A stretch of 64,000 nucleotides of DNA from Coenobita brevimanus. Lineage: Eukaryota > Arthropoda > Malacostraca > Decapoda > Coenobitidae. The stretch covers positions 18,763,639 through 18,827,638 of the forward strand of contig CM064732.1 in the NCBI GenBank assembly GCA_032717465.1, in the 5' to 3' direction. The translations under genes and the position numbers were made by a program. The notes under the pieces were generated by a model, which was not told the DNA's origin, searched no databases, and was given only the letters and a program-made list of their open reading frames with translations. How positions within the stretch are numbered: the first letter of the stretch is position 1; each line of letters begins with the position of its first letter. Below are positions 1 through 13,396 of the stretch, piece by piece.

Positions 1-19
1 TCTATCTATCGATAGATAG

Positions 20-50
<31 letters not shown>

Positions 51-65
51 GATAGATAGATAGAT
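1..65. repeat. (GATA)n microsatellite
   Basis: Near-perfect GATA tetranucleotide run at the window edge, with one internal orientation switch near base 10. It probably continues outside the window. Confidence 0.97.
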
Positions 66-386
66 GAATATGATAATTACCGGAAAGCTTAAGTGCCATT
101 CGACAACCACATCGTCTTAGTTTAATGAAATTGTCTGAAGTTACCCAAAATTGAATATTAGAGTTGTCTCATCCATGGTTGTTGACGACAGTCATTACAC
201 TCTGGCTCCTGTGACTCACTCTCAGCTAAATAAAATCGTTCTGGCATTGGCTGGGACAAAGTACAGTGGCCTACAAGAGAAGGTATAACCATGGTGATAT
301 TACCAGGCGTTTTATGATACCAGTACCAACAGCAATAAACCAACCTTACAGTACAATATTATGCAACAGTGTTCTATCCTCTATGG
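66..386. other. no recognisable feature
   Basis: Unique-looking AT-rich sequence. Short open frames here show no recognisable domain. Confidence 0.5.
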
Positions 387-800
387 TTCTCTGTCATCAT
401 CATCATCATCATCATCATCATCACCATCACCCTCAATTCATTATCACCATAAGCATCATTATTTTCGTTACCATATACTTATTCTTATCATCATCATCAA
501 GAGTATCATCATCATCATCATCATCATCATCGTCATCGCCATCATATGCCTCATCGTCATCATTATCATTATCATTTTTATTTTTCATGTCATCTGTATC
601 TTCATAATCATCATCGTTACCACCGACATGATCATTATCATTATCCTGAACATTTTTATCCTCCTTATCACCTGTATTTTCATATTTATAATAATCATCG
701 TTACCATTCATACGATCACTATCATATTATTATAATTGCCATAGCTATGACCATTATCATTATCATCATCATTATCAACATCTCCATCATACCCTATTCC
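387..800. repeat. (ATC)n-rich imperfect trinucleotide tract
   Basis: Starts with a clean TCA/CAT run (about 394-429), has a second clean block near 504-530, then decays into ATT/ATC/ACC variants up to about 800. The His-, Ser- and Ile-rich open frames on this stretch are translations of the repeat. Confidence 0.93.
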
Positions 801-1109
801 CAACATCAGACGTGCTGTTGGTAAGATGCAGAAACATGAGAACGGAAAACAATCACTACATATATCCAGTGATCATTTAATTTCCTGAATCTGATGATGT
901 TTTCTTAAAAATTCACTCCTGCTCCTAGATTGTGATTTTATTCAGACTAGGGAGAGTCTCCTGGTACTGAAGGCAATATCTTATTTCTCCAGCACTATAA
1001 GTCTTCTACTCTGAATACGTCGTCCAGAGCCAGCAATAAGTACAAAGAAAAGAAGTAACTGATGAGGTTAAGCGGCCAAACATTGATAGGAGATAAAATC
1101 GATTCTGAA

Positions 1110-2240
1110 ACAGATTATCATGTAAGTGACAAATTTCGTTATTTTAGAAACGCACAGTCAAATGAATTACTCCTAAGGAGAAAAAAATCCTGTCTTTAAT
1201 AAGTTCAGTATTATGAAACGTTTAATGCATTTTTTGTTTATTTGGTGATTTTTGACTTCTGTTTTACATTGTCATAATGATTCATCGTAAGGGTTAAATA
1301 ATACTTAATTTATATCAGTAAGTTAAATAGTTAAAGAACATTGCAAGATTAGAGCTTGTTCCACTTTACACCACCACACTCCCGTTGGCCTGGGTAGCAA
1401 ACTTTGTGTGTCTTAGCTAACCCGTCTCGCTCGTTTGTACGAATATTATGGTTGATATCTACGACCTTATGTTTTGAAACACGAGACGGGGAACTTTGAA
1501 GAGTATGTCCTATTTCTGTAACCATACATTATATTCGTCTTGGTAACAGGTGTTCACAAAAAGATATAGAACTTGCACGGGTGAAAGAAAAGTATCGGAG
1601 TCGGGTAGCTCACGAAAATGATGTTTTGCAAAGATACTATTCAGTTTTAGCCACTTTCCAGTGTAGTTTCGCTTCTTACATCGGCCGAAATGATTTTCGT
1701 TTTCTTGTTTACTTTATACCAAATATTTTTAATAAAGCATGTTGCAGCTTCCAACTTCCGCCACAGCTCTGATTCGCGCGCCTGTCTTAAGTCAACAGTG
1801 GTACAAGACAGTACCCAAGAAACTCGGTCATCTAATCTCTAAAAATAGTCATATGCTAAATACTAATCACTATTTAAGTGTCAAATGCAATTTTTTAAAC
1901 GTAGCCCAGTCAAATGTATTAAAAAATATATAATTCTATAATTTCAGCGGTGACAATCCGGGTGCTGTAGGTTAAATCATACTTCTGACATATTCATTAA
2001 GAAAATCATTATTTTTGAAGCTTATTTTTCATTGTCATGAATCCTTCATGAAGGTTTCAGAAGTATAAAATTAATATCTGTGAGCTCAATAATTTTACAA
2101 ACTGCACGATCAGATTCAGCCACAATTTATATCCCCACCTACCCGCGGGTGTGGGATCAAAGTTTGACTGTGTGTGTGTGTTCTCCCTAGCTCGGTTCGC
2201 TTGTTATCTGTATATGTATCTATAGCTATATATATCTGTC
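1110..2240 (+). repeat. degenerate direct duplication, offset about 760 bp
   Basis: Bases about 1110-1480 recur in the same order at about 1866-2240. Anchors seen by eye: CAGTCAAATG at 1155 and 1907, CATTGTCAT at 1267 and 2030, a CCACCACAC/CCCCACCTA block near 1370 and 2130, and a CTAnCYCGnYTCGCT block near 1417 and 2187. The offset drifts from 752 to about 769, as expected from indels. The intervening 1480-1866 has no other recognisable feature. Confidence 0.6.
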
Positions 2241-2339
2241 TGTCAGTATCCTTATTTAAAGTAAACTTAGACTTCTACCTCAATTTTTGGTTATGCAGAA
2301 TTAATGAAGGTAACGGTATATGGTCATAGAGGAACATCA

Positions 2340-2597
2340 CTCAAGGTCAGTAGCACTAATACAAAGGGAAAAAGTAATACACAACGGTTAAAATGTAGGC
2401 AGTAAAATTTTACTAGGGACTCAATTTTTTCCTGGAACACAGCTCGTAACCATTGTCTTACTGGGTTAACAGAGATAAGGGGGAATATAAACTGTGACCA
2501 GCTGTCTGACTAAAAAGAGGACTGAACTCGGGTTCCTCTACTTGCTAACAGGATATGTTAACCAATGTATCATCGCCTACGCCAAATATGAGTAAAG
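2340..2597 (-). mobile_element. tRNA-derived SINE candidate (Asn-like head)
   Basis: Read on the minus strand from about 2590, the sequence has an A-box-like ATTGGTTAACA, a CTGTTAG anticodon-loop-like stretch, and a B-box-like GAGTTCAGTCC at tRNA-like spacing. A non-tRNA body follows to about 2340. The stems do not pair well, so this is a decayed SINE head and not a tRNA gene. The 3' boundary is a guess. Confidence 0.4.
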
Positions 2598-2647
2598 ATA
2601 TTTCCATTGTTTACTGTAAGTTCCTGCCTACGTACCTACCGACCAGT

Positions 2648-2648
<1 letters not shown>

Positions 2649-2720
<72 letters not shown>
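2649..2720. repeat. (CT)n then (ATT)n compound microsatellite
   Basis: Uninterrupted CT from 2649 to 2681 switches directly to uninterrupted ATT from 2682 to 2720. Confidence 0.97.
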
Positions 2721-2722
<2 letters not shown>

Positions 2723-3470
2723 TGGTAATATCATGTCACCTTACAGTACCTACCGATTAACCCACCAGATCAAATTATTAACCCATTCGCTGAACCAACC
2801 TGACCTACCCAGCCAGATACCATATAGCCTATTCACTTTCATACTCTCAGACTAATTCACCTACTCGACATCCCACCTACCCACCTATCTACTCAATAGC
2901 CCACCCACTTACCTACCAATTCATCCAATCGCCAGTCTATCCTCCCATCCCCATACCTATCTAAAACCCACCTACATAGGTATCTGCCATCTCACGTTCT
3001 CACCACCCAGTCCACTGACTCATCCACGTATCTCCCTACGTACTTACTCAACCTCCCACCTACCATGTTTTCAACCCACTCTTCTACCAACCTACTGTAT
3101 ATACTCACTTGCTTACCCAACCCCCTCAACCATCAACATACATACCTGCTAATTCACTTGCCCAGCCACTCACTATCTTTTTCGCCAGCCCACCTGCTCC
3201 TACCCTCCAACTCACTCTCCGAGGCAACCATTAATTCAAAAACCCACCCGACTTACTATTATACCTGTCTACGGCTCGCGCCCACTCACTTACCTGCCTA
3301 CTCACCTACTAAACTACCACCATTCCATTAACTCACATACTCATCTCACCGACCTGTCTACCTAGATACAGTACCTACCCACACAACCATCCATGCACCC
3401 ACACGCCTGTCTACCAGCCCACTATCCCACCAACCAATCCACCCACCCACCTATCCACTCAGAGGTCCAG
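2721..3470. repeat. G-poor CCTACCYA-like low-complexity tract
   Basis: About 750 bp almost free of G on the plus strand, built from variants of CCTACCCA, CCCACCTA and ACCTACC. It reads as a decayed short tandem repeat. Thr/Pro/His-rich open frames here are composition artefacts. Confidence 0.7.
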
Positions 3471-4035
3471 GGCGGCCTGAGCTCCTCTCCCGCACGCACA
3501 AAAGCAGTGAGTGTTGCTTTCAGGGCCACACGTTATACCAGTATTGCTCTCAGCTCGCGTGTCTCTCCAGGCAAAACACGTTCCTCGCAGCACAAACACT
3601 TACCTCAACACACATATTCCTAGAAACAAACACATTCCTTTAGTAACACACTCGCGCTAGCATTCACGGAACATGTTCTACATCAGTTGTTTTGTGAACT
3701 TGAATTGTGTCCAGAATTACCATTACTCCATCTTGAGAGCTGGCAAAATACTAATTCTAAAAGATGATACTAGTCACGAAGAACTGAAGGATGAACTGCC
3801 GCAGAACTGTTTTATTCTGCCATAGAGCTACGTGAAAGAAGCTCCAAAAAGATGAACTATAATCCCTGGACATTCATCATCTTTATCATATAATACTCGC
3901 AACATTCAAGAAGCTGCATGCAATGCATGTCCCCCCCCCAAAAAAAAAGAGGTCTCAATACGATACATTATCAAACTGTGACATATTTTTCTTTCAAACC
4001 ACCCACAACCTGTGAACTATGCTCTCTGCGACCCT
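3471..4035. other. no recognisable feature
   Basis: Mixed sequence with a C-run/A-run (about 3930-3949). No gene or repeat family recognised. Confidence 0.45.
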
Positions 4036-5735
<1,700 letters not shown>

Positions 5736-5809
5736 ACCATCTTACTCTTTACCTGGAAAACACACCAAACAAGGAGCTGTAATGGTAGCTCCTCACCCCT
5801 TAGCCCTTG

Positions 5810-5940
5810 ATTTCTTTCATGCAAAGAAGGAAGAACCAAAGATTAGAAGCTCGCAGAAAAGTTGTTCTTCCCATTAAAGTACTGATCAGTAGAGAGCCCA
5901 ATTCAAGATGCGCTGGCTTTTAGATGCTTGGACACATTGC
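5810..5940 (-). mobile_element. 3' fragment of LINE family B
   Basis: On the minus strand, the GATGCTTGGACACATTGC block (about 5922) and the GAAGAACCAAAG block (about 5830) match the 3' ends of the family B copies at 44300-44900 and 59590-59720. It is a short 5'-truncated piece with no coding capacity. Confidence 0.6.
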
Positions 5941-6115
5941 GTTTAAAGGCAGGGGTCATGCTGTTGTTTTTTGTATGCTTAATATCACCACTCATTTATA
6001 AAAGCATACAAGAGGATATTAATGAGCCACACACAGATATAAACTGGTAAGGATAGGTGCTAAAATGCCTCCTGTGCTAATGAGTGTACAGTCCATAATG
6101 TTATAACTAATTAGA

Positions 6116-6118
<3 letters not shown>

Positions 6119-6176
<58 letters not shown>
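6119..6176. repeat. (CA)n microsatellite
   Basis: Uninterrupted CA run of about 58 bp. Confidence 0.98.
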
Positions 6177-6177
<1 letters not shown>

Positions 6178-7016
6178 TTCTACAGCATTTATGCCCAATG
6201 TGACACGCATTTTTGTTTTTCACTCACGTTATTTTTGCAACACACTGCCCTCATAATATATCTGCAAGTTTGCAGCATGTCATCTCTAAATTCTCAGCTA
6301 CTTACTGTAAAATGTTCTTGCAAAATATACAGCATATCCTAAGACAAAAATACTTTTCTGATGTCATTTTCCGTGAAATTTACTGACTCCAAGCGACACA
6401 CGTGTCACGTCCGCATTATATTCTGACAGCGATATTTGGTAAATAAAGACGTCTAGGGACTAAGAATCGTACTCTTATCAGCATAAGAGGTTTTCTAGCA
6501 CTCCTTTCTCAAGGATGTATCTTGAATATTACAACACAGTGTTTACCCTTACGATATTTATGTTCTTCCAGTACCAATATTGATAATGTATGTAGCATAC
6601 AAGAGTTTTTAATTCAGTATTCTCAGTTATGATTGGTAGTATAAATAGCATTCAAGAATTAAAGCTCAACATTCTTTCTTATGTTATCTACATTCTTTTC
6701 AATGCCGAGACTGATAGCACAAGTACACAAAAAAATTATATCACAGCGATATATGCAGAAATGGCAAAGATAAGGTGCTGGAAAGTCTTCTAACCAAACT
6801 AGAGTAAGGTCGGAAGAACAGTGTTATTAAAACTAACAGGGTGATGGTGTCAGCAAACTCCAGATTTCTGACGATCATTTACGGTACACAGGTAACGATT
6901 ACCTTACATGTGATCAGACTACTTCCTGCATTATCGAGCGTAGTCAACAATGATAAGTTCAGATATATTCTGTTATTATCACATCACTCGAAATTACCTT
7001 CAGAATCCGAGGGCAT
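6177..7016. other. AT-rich sequence, weak internal repeat
   Basis: No gene recognised. Around 6560-6720 there is a weak ~65-75-bp repetition (GTATGTAGCATACAAGAG versus GTATAAATAGCATTCAAGA), too decayed to define confidently. Confidence 0.4.
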
Positions 7017-7440
7017 GTCCACATCCTTTTGGAAAGACACAAATCAAGAGTGAGAGCTATGGAATTGAGATATCTGAGGGAAGCATAAGGAGTTACATGG
7101 AGATGGAGAGACAGACGAATACATGCAGAAGTAAAGAAACGTTATGGTATTGATGTGGATGTGATGGATAGTATTATGAAAAATACTCTGGGATGGTTTT
7201 GCCATGAGGAGAGGATGGAGAACGAGAAACTGAATAGGAGAGTGTTTGTGAGTGAGGTGGAAGAGGAAAAAGGGAAGAAAAGGCTAAGGATGAAATTGAG
7301 GGATGGGGTGGAGAGATATATGAGAGGGGATGTGAGCCAGAGGGTGGGCAGCCAAATGGCAAACGACAGGGTAACGTGGAGACGGTTTGTGGCTACTCCT
7401 TACGTGGTTAAGGCGTCTGGCAATAAACAAATTGGTAGTT
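7017..7440 (+). mobile_element. LINE family A, 5'-truncated 3' end
   Basis: Encodes the C-terminal tail of the family A polyprotein. The GHKSRVRAMEL-like start matches the block near 11190, followed by a zinc-knuckle-less tail with RMENEKLNRRVFVSE and DRVTWRRFV. It continues to the 3' terminal signal GGCGTCTGGCAATAAA near 7410-7427. The reading frame is broken relative to the downstream copy. This copy shows the native 3' end that the neighbour at 8470-11524 lacks. Confidence 0.8.
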
Positions 7441-8465
7441 GCTTACACTTTGGCTATCTCAGCTTTATAAATGCAACCCAAATACACTTTTTATGTATTC
7501 GAATTTGGGTTTAAATCCGTTCTATATGGCTCAGCAGTCGTCTGAAATGCGTCACACCTTCACCTGTCTCCATTTATATGCTAATAATCACTGAAAGAAC
7601 TGAATACATACTACGGCTGTTTCATTCGTGACTGTTTTGATGGCATTACGGTTTTCTAAAAAGTAGTTAAGAGTGTTCAATGAAATATCATATACAATTT
7701 TCTTTCTTGTGCATTCTTTTTTCCTTGCGGCTGCGAGACCATTTTATTTAGAGTACCAAAGTCCCCTGGTGTTGAGGGAGATACTGATGATAGTACCAAG
7801 CTCTTCCACTTCGAAAAGTCTATATGAGCTGAACATAATCGTCAGAAACTAGAAGAACACACTAGCATACTAATGCTTAGAAGATTAACCCCGTTGTTGT
7901 GACAATCTTTCTAACCTGAATTTAATGGTCCTGTAGCAGTAAGAGAAATGGGAAGACTGTCACTGTACTCATTTATGAGGCGTGATCTTAGTCTCTCCAG
8001 TCAGCCTAGCAATCACTGTATTGAATTAAACATTATCCTGAGAAAAGTCGTCGTAATAAAGTGGTTAAAACGATAATAAAGAATGCTATTATTGCTTCTT
8101 GCAAGGCGTTTGGACCCAAGGGAAGGCTGTAGCATTTCGGAATATTTAACAGTAGGTGTTCGACCCATGTGCAATGATGAGGACAAGTTCGCCGACAATC
8201 CTCGGCCAGTACTGTGTTGTGCCTTTAATATTTCTCAGTTCTACCTATACGACAGAGCATCCTACCGTTTTATGCTTTTCTGGTATGTACTTCGTATTGC
8301 GGTTACACAATAATAGTTCATGTAACACCATCCATTACCACAGCTAGTGGAGAAATGTCAGTAACCTTTTGCTCATTTATGTACCTGGAGCCGTCACATG
8401 ATCTAAAACCTTCAGCACTAATACCCCCCCCTGGGGTAAGGGGGTTTCAAGTATACGCCCCCAGT
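7441..8465. other. no recognisable feature
   Basis: AT-rich unique-looking sequence. Short open frames without recognisable motifs. Confidence 0.45.
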
Positions 8466-8679
8466 ATCCCTGCTTGTCGTATGAGGCGACTAAAAGGGTT
8501 GGAGGAGGGTTAGTGCCCCTCCCCGGATAACAGCTAACTAAAAAGACGAACAAGAAGCCTCGGACAAGGACTGACCAAAAGATGACGACCAAGGACCGGA
8601 CAAAGGACATGGTACGGATCGCGACGTAGAATGTAAGGGGTGCGAATGATGAGGTGAAAGAGAGAGAGAGATTATCCAG

Positions 8680-9696
8680 GTGCTTGAGGGTGCGAAAGTT
8701 AATGTATGTGGAATAACTGAAACTAAATGGAGAGGAGAGAGTGTGAGAAAATGGGAGTATGGATGGGGTATATGTGCAGAAGTAGGTGAGAATGAGAGGG
8801 CAAAAGAAAGAGTGTGTATTGTTGTGAGTAAAAAATGGAAGAAGAACATAAGACAGTATGGATCAGTTGGCTCAAGAATTGTGTGGGTAAGACTGAAAGT
8901 TGGAATACAAATGTGGGCGATTGTGTGCGTGTATGCGCCAATGCAAGATCGTGCAAGTAGAGTGAGAGAAGAGTTGTGGACAAATATGGAAGTGTGCATG
9001 GAAAAGTTTGGAAGGAATGAGAGAGTGTTTCTGATTGGTGATATGAATAGTAAAGTATGGAATGTGAAGTTGGATGGAATAGTTGGTGAGTGGGGTGTGC
9101 CTGCTGAGATAGATGAGAATGGCAGTGCGTTAGTGGACATTTGTGGCGGAAGGGGGTTAGTGATAGCCAATATCCTCTTCAGGCACAAAATGATCCACAG
9201 GTATACATGGCGAGTGATGAGAAGGTTGGGTGGTGAACTGAATGAAAGGAAGGCAATGATTGATTATGTGTGTGTGTGTGTGGATGAAAGGATGCGAAGA
9301 TGTATAATGGATGCAAGAGATTATAGAGGCTGGGGGAGTGGACTTTCTGACCACCACTTGGTGGTAACCAGAATCGAGATCCAAGTAAGATGGAAAAATA
9401 GAAGAAGGGAAGGACGGGAGGAAAAAGTAGTTGCAAGGAGAGTGGAAAGGTTACAAGAGGATGAGAAAAAGGCAGAATATAAGAGAGAAGTGGAGGAACG
9501 ACTGGGTAAATATGAACTGGAGCAGATGGGGGAGGTGGAAGGTGTGTGCAGGATATTCACAGAAGAGATATGTGCAGCATGGGATGTGGTGTGTGGGGTG
9601 AAGAGAAGATGGAAGGGGGTGCAAAGAACAGCATGGTGGAATGAAGAGGTGAGAAAGTCTGTGGCCAAAAGAAGAAAGCATGCAATGAATGGATGA
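8680..9696 (+). pseudogene. APE-type endonuclease of LINE family A
   Basis: A 338-residue open stretch is the longest non-simple-repeat frame in the window. APE endonuclease motifs are all present: ETKW (residues 14-17, the metal-binding Glu), VYAPMQ (84-89), GDMN (120-123) and SDHH (223-226, catalytic Asp-His). A Lys/Arg-rich linker follows residue 235, where the RT domain should begin. The frame ends by a frameshift near 9672, giving a stop at 9694. The start is arbitrary: homologous sequence extends upstream to about 8600 but contains a stop. In this family the domain nicks target DNA for target-primed reverse transcription. Catalytic residues look intact, but the polyprotein is broken. 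Confidence 0.85.
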
Positions 9697-10068
9697 GAAA
9701 TAGGGGCGTCGAAGAAGTCGAGAGGCAGAAGAGAGAGTAATATGTAGAGAAGAAGCGAGAGGTGAAAAGATTAGTAAGAGGGAGTAAGAAGAGAGTGGAT
9801 GAGGAATTTGGAAGGAATTTGAGTGTAAAGTGGAGGGACTGTAAGAAAATGTTCTAGAAAGAGGTAAAGAGAGTCAAACAGGGCAGAAGTGAAGTTAGCA
9901 GGGGAGGGAAAGATAAAAATGGTAGATTACTAGTGGAAAAGGGAGAAAAAGAGAGCAGATGGAGAGAACACTTTAAGGAATTGTTGAACTAAGAGAATGG
10001 AAGTAATGTGAGTATAAGTGGCTGGGGAATGGCTGAGAAGACAGAAATAAATCAGTAGGATAGAAGTT

Positions 10069-11007
10069 GTGGAAGCAATGAAGAAAGTCAGATTGGGGAA
10101 AGCCCCAGGAATTGACGGAGTGTGTGGTGAAATGCTGAAGCATGGGGGAGAGATAGTAGTAGAATGGATGTGGAAGATGTGCAGATTGGCCTGGAAGGAA
10201 TGTAGAGTCCCGGAGGATTGGAAGTCAGGTATAATTATTCCCTTGTACAAAGGCAAAGGAAAAAAAGAAGTGTTTAGTACTCATAGGGGCATTTGTCTTT
10301 TTAGTGTAATAGGAAAAGTATATGGTAGGATACTCACTGACAGAGTTAGGGAAATAACAGAGGAATTAGTTGGAGAAGAACAGGGAGGCTTTAGGAAGGG
10401 AAGTTTTGTGTAGATCAGATATTCATTCTTAAATCTTTAGTGGAAAAGTTTCTAGAGAAGGGAAAGAAGTTGCATGTGGCCTTCATGGATTTGGAGAAAG
10501 CATATGACAGGGTGGATAGACAAGGATTGTGGAAAGTATTAAGAATATATGAAGTAGATGGGAAGTTATTGAATGCTGTGAAGAGTAATGTATGTATGAT
10601 GGTGCTAAGGCTGCAGTGCGTGTGGATGGTGAACTGAGTGAATTTTTCTCTTTGAAGGCTGGGTTGAAACAGGGATGTGTTATGTCTCCATGGTTGTTCA
10701 GTGTGTATATGGATGGGTAATAAAAGAGATACAAGGTAGGGCAATGGATGTTGGAGTGACCATAGTGAGAGATAAACTCCCTGTACTGTTGTTTGCAGAT
10801 GATACTGTGTTGTTAAGTGAAGACGGAGGGGAGCTGCAAGTCTTGGTGGATGAGTTTGAGAGAGTGTGTAAGAAACGGAATCTAAAGGTGAATGTAGGGA
10901 AGAGTAAAGTAATGGTCTTTGAGAGAGGGGAAGTCAGTGAATGTACAATGAGGTTGGATGGTGAGGAAATGGAAAATGTGAGTACGTTTAAGTACTTGGG
11001 AGTGTGA
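10069..11007 (+). pseudogene. reverse transcriptase of LINE family A, frameshifted
   Basis: Three partly overlapping frames together cover the RT fingers and palm: 10069-10413 (KAPGIDGV, VPEDWKSGIIIPLYKGK, QGGFRKG), 10440-10637 (FMDLEKAYDRVD, first catalytic Asp) and 10675-11007 (LLFADDTVLLSED, catalytic Asp pair; then NVGKSKVMVF). The palm motif with GLKQGCVMSPWLF sits in a third frame near 10655-10700. At least two frameshifts break the domain. The family role is synthesis of LINE cDNA from its own RNA at the nicked target. Confidence 0.85.
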
Positions 11008-11524
11008 TGAGTAAGGATGGAAGTTTGGAGGGTGATGTGTTTGAAAGGGTACGACAGGGAAGAAAGGTTGCTGGTTCGTTGAAAGCAGTGATAAGAAACA
11101 GGGAAGTGAGCATGAAAGTGAAAAAGTTACTACATGACAGTATTGTGATGTCAACTCTAACATATGGAAGTGAAGCTTGAACGTTGTTGGAAGGACACAA
11201 ATCAAGAGCGAGAGCAGTGGAAATGAGTTATTTAAGAGGAGCCTGTGGAGTCACATGGAGAGACGGACTGACAAGTGAGGATATAAAGGAGTGTTGTGGT
11301 GTGGATAATATAGAAAGCGTTATGAGGAACACACTGATGTAGTTTGGCCATGTGGAGAGCATGGAGGGTGAGAGACTGGCGAGGAGAGTGTATGTGAGTG
11401 AGGTGGAGAGGGGGGGGAGGGGGAGGCCGAAGATGAGGTAAAGGGATGGAGTGGAGAGGTATATGAGAGAGGGGGGTATGAGTTGGGAGCAGGGCAGTGA
11501 AATGGCGGGGGACAGGGTGACGCT

Positions 11525-12510
11525 CTCCCAAATTGATCCACCAAGCCTTGCATCTCCTCTGCGTCTTCACTTAACAACACAGTATCATCTGCAAACAACA
11601 GAACAGGGAGTTTCCAAACACTGGCCTCTCTCTCTAGGGCCGCTTCAACAGCCATTGCCTTACCTTGTATTTCTTTTATAACCCCATCCATGTATGGACT
11701 GAACAACCATGGAGACAGGACACATCCCTGCTTCAATCCAAGCTTCAAGTAGAAAAATTCACTCAGTTCACCATCCACGCTCACTGCAGCCTTGGCATCC
11801 TCATACATACTCTTCACGGCATTCAACACCTTCCTATCTACTCCATATATTCTTAATATTTTCCACAATCCTTGTCTGTCCACCCTATCATATGGTTTCT
11901 CCAAATCCATGAAGGCCGCATACAACTTCTTTCCCTTCTCTAGAAACTTTTCCACTAAAGATATAAGGGTGAATATCTGATCTACACAACCTCATCCCTT
12001 CCTAAAACCTGTCTGTTCTTCTAATTCCTCTGTTATTTCCCTAACTCTGTCAGTGAGTATCCTACCATATACTTTTCCTATTACACTAAGAAGACAAATC
12101 TCCCTATGATTATCACACATTTCTTTTTCCCCTTTTCCTTTGTACATGGGAATAATTAAATCTGACTTCCAATCCTCCGGGACTCTACCTTCCTTCCAGG
12201 CCAATCTGCACATCATTCACATTCATTCTACTACTATCTCTCCCCCATGCTTCAGCATTTCACCACACACTCCATCAATTCCTGGGGCTTTCCCCATTTT
12301 GACTTTCTTCATTGCTTCCACAACTTCCATCCTATTGATTTCTTCCTCTCTTCTCACATCCCTCCGTCTCCCAGCCATTCCCTAGCCACTTACACTCGCA
12401 TTACTTTCATTCTCTATGTTCAACAATTCCTTGAAGTGTTCTCTCCATCTGTTTATTTTTTCTCCCTTCTCCACTAGTAATCTACCATTTTTATCTTTCA
12501 CTCCCCGACA
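11525..12510 (-). mobile_element. LINE family A, inverted partial RT copy
   Basis: On the minus strand this covers the linker and RT from a GKDKNGRLLVEKGEK-like block (about 12500) through KAPGIDGV (about 12280), FMDLEKPYDRVD (about 11910), GLKQGCVLSPWLF (about 11730) and FADD (11584-11595), stopping at VDQFGRA (11526). Nucleotide similarity to 10000-10870 on the plus strand is high by eye. A 211-residue minus-strand frame (11320-11955) is a chimera that runs from this RT into antisense of the neighbouring copy. Confidence 0.85.
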
Positions 12511-12516
12511 GTATAT

Positions 12517-12518
<2 letters not shown>

Positions 12519-12559
<41 letters not shown>
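12519..12559. repeat. (CA)n-(TA)n compound microsatellite
   Basis: CA run directly followed by a short TA run, abutting the 5' side of the inverted LINE fragment. Confidence 0.95.
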
Positions 12560-12747
12560 ATATCCCATTGGATCGCAGGGGTGCTGGGCGATGCATGGCA
12601 CTGGGAGGGTACTAAGCGTACCGCCCTCCGTCTATCGGCTCATAGTCGCAAAGCTCATAGGTCCCTACCCGGGAGTTCCCTACTTTATAAATACTTGAAA
12701 AATCCCAGTTCTGTCCAATACTCTGGACACTGGGCTCCAATGGGTTA
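12560..12747. other. GC-richer island between (TA)n arrays
   Basis: About 190 bp with GGGAGGGTACTAAGCGTACC and an inverted GGTAC/GTACC motif, bounded by TA arrays on both sides. Possibly a remnant of a mobile element; no family recognised. Confidence 0.35.
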
Positions 12748-12750
12748 TAT

Positions 12751-12810
<60 letters not shown>
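12748..12810. repeat. (TA)n microsatellite
   Basis: Uninterrupted TA run directly before the SINE head. Confidence 0.97.
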
Positions 12811-12812
<2 letters not shown>

Positions 12813-13204
12813 AACCTCTGTGGTACAGTGGTAAAGTGTGCGTTTTCGTACACTGAAGAAATAGAGTTCGCGCCCCGCCATGATAATAAACATTGGGAGC
12901 GTTCTTCTGGCCATGTACTACTTTGCCGGACATCAGGGGTACTGTGGTTGAATCAGTGTCCCATACTATAGAGTATGCTTGCACCCAGTCGGCTTACGCT
13001 GGCCGATTACACTTGGTTCACAGACTACACACACATCCAGAGCCACTCCAACACAACAATTATATTGACAAGCACTTCTCACCCTACATACACTCTCTAC
13101 TAGACAGCCTAAGCCACTTGGTAGAGATACATTGGCTGTATCGTCCCCGCTTCGGTAGGGATAGGCCGGTCCTGCAGTGGACACTCAAAAGGCTGATGAT
13201 GATG

Positions 13205-13206
<2 letters not shown>
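12811..13206 (+). mobile_element. tRNA-derived SINE (SINE-1), full length
   Basis: The head GGAACCTCTGTGGTACAGTGG has an A box, with a B-box-like GAGTTCGCGCC about 40 bp later, as in a Gly-type tRNA. A roughly 330-bp body follows, ending in GTGGACACTCAAAAGGCTGATGATGATGA, i.e. a (GAT)n tail. The same head, body and tail occur inverted at 37950-38352, and the tail alone at 19979-20036. It is bounded by (TA)n on both sides. Confidence 0.82.

Positions 13207-13298
<92 letters not shown>
13207..13298. repeat. (TA)n-(TG)n compound microsatellite
   Basis: TA from 13207 to about 13275, then TG to 13298, directly after the SINE (GAT)n tail. Confidence 0.97.
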
Positions 13299-13396
13299 AC
13301 AACATTGGCATGCACTTTGATAAAGAGACAGAAAGACAGGTACGTAATAGCAAAGCATGCTTCACATAGGCGTCACTTGAAATTACACAGCTTATG

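Larger units (their letters stand above)
8466..11524 (+). mobile_element. LINE family A, near-complete decayed copy
   Basis: An APE-type non-LTR retrotransposon in the order 5' leader, endonuclease, reverse transcriptase, C-terminal tail. The leader carries GAGGCGACTAAAAGGG near 8482 and GGAGGGTTAGTGCCCCTCCCC near 8503. The endonuclease lies in a 338-residue open stretch. RT motifs appear in order: KAPGIDGV (about 10100), QGGFRKG (about 10383), FMDLEKAYDRVD (about 10483) and FADD (10792-10803). The tail has WFGHVE-like and GDRVT-like motifs. The copy is dead: a stop lies upstream of the endonuclease (about 8628), frameshifts occur near 9672, 10400 and 10590, and further stops lie between 9690 and 10060. 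The 3' end is replaced at 11524 by an inverted partial copy. The TETKW motif and general layout resemble RTE/CR1-like elements; the clade is not certain. Confidence 0.88.

Noticed and set aside
361..735. Poly-His and poly-Ser frames suggesting a His-rich protein
   Set aside because: Produced by (ATC)n trinucleotide repeats read in different frames.
8723..12477. Minus-strand frames within 8538-9681 and plus-strand frames within 12140-12477, Ser/His/Pro-rich
   Set aside because: Antisense shadows of the LINE family A endonuclease and RT frames.
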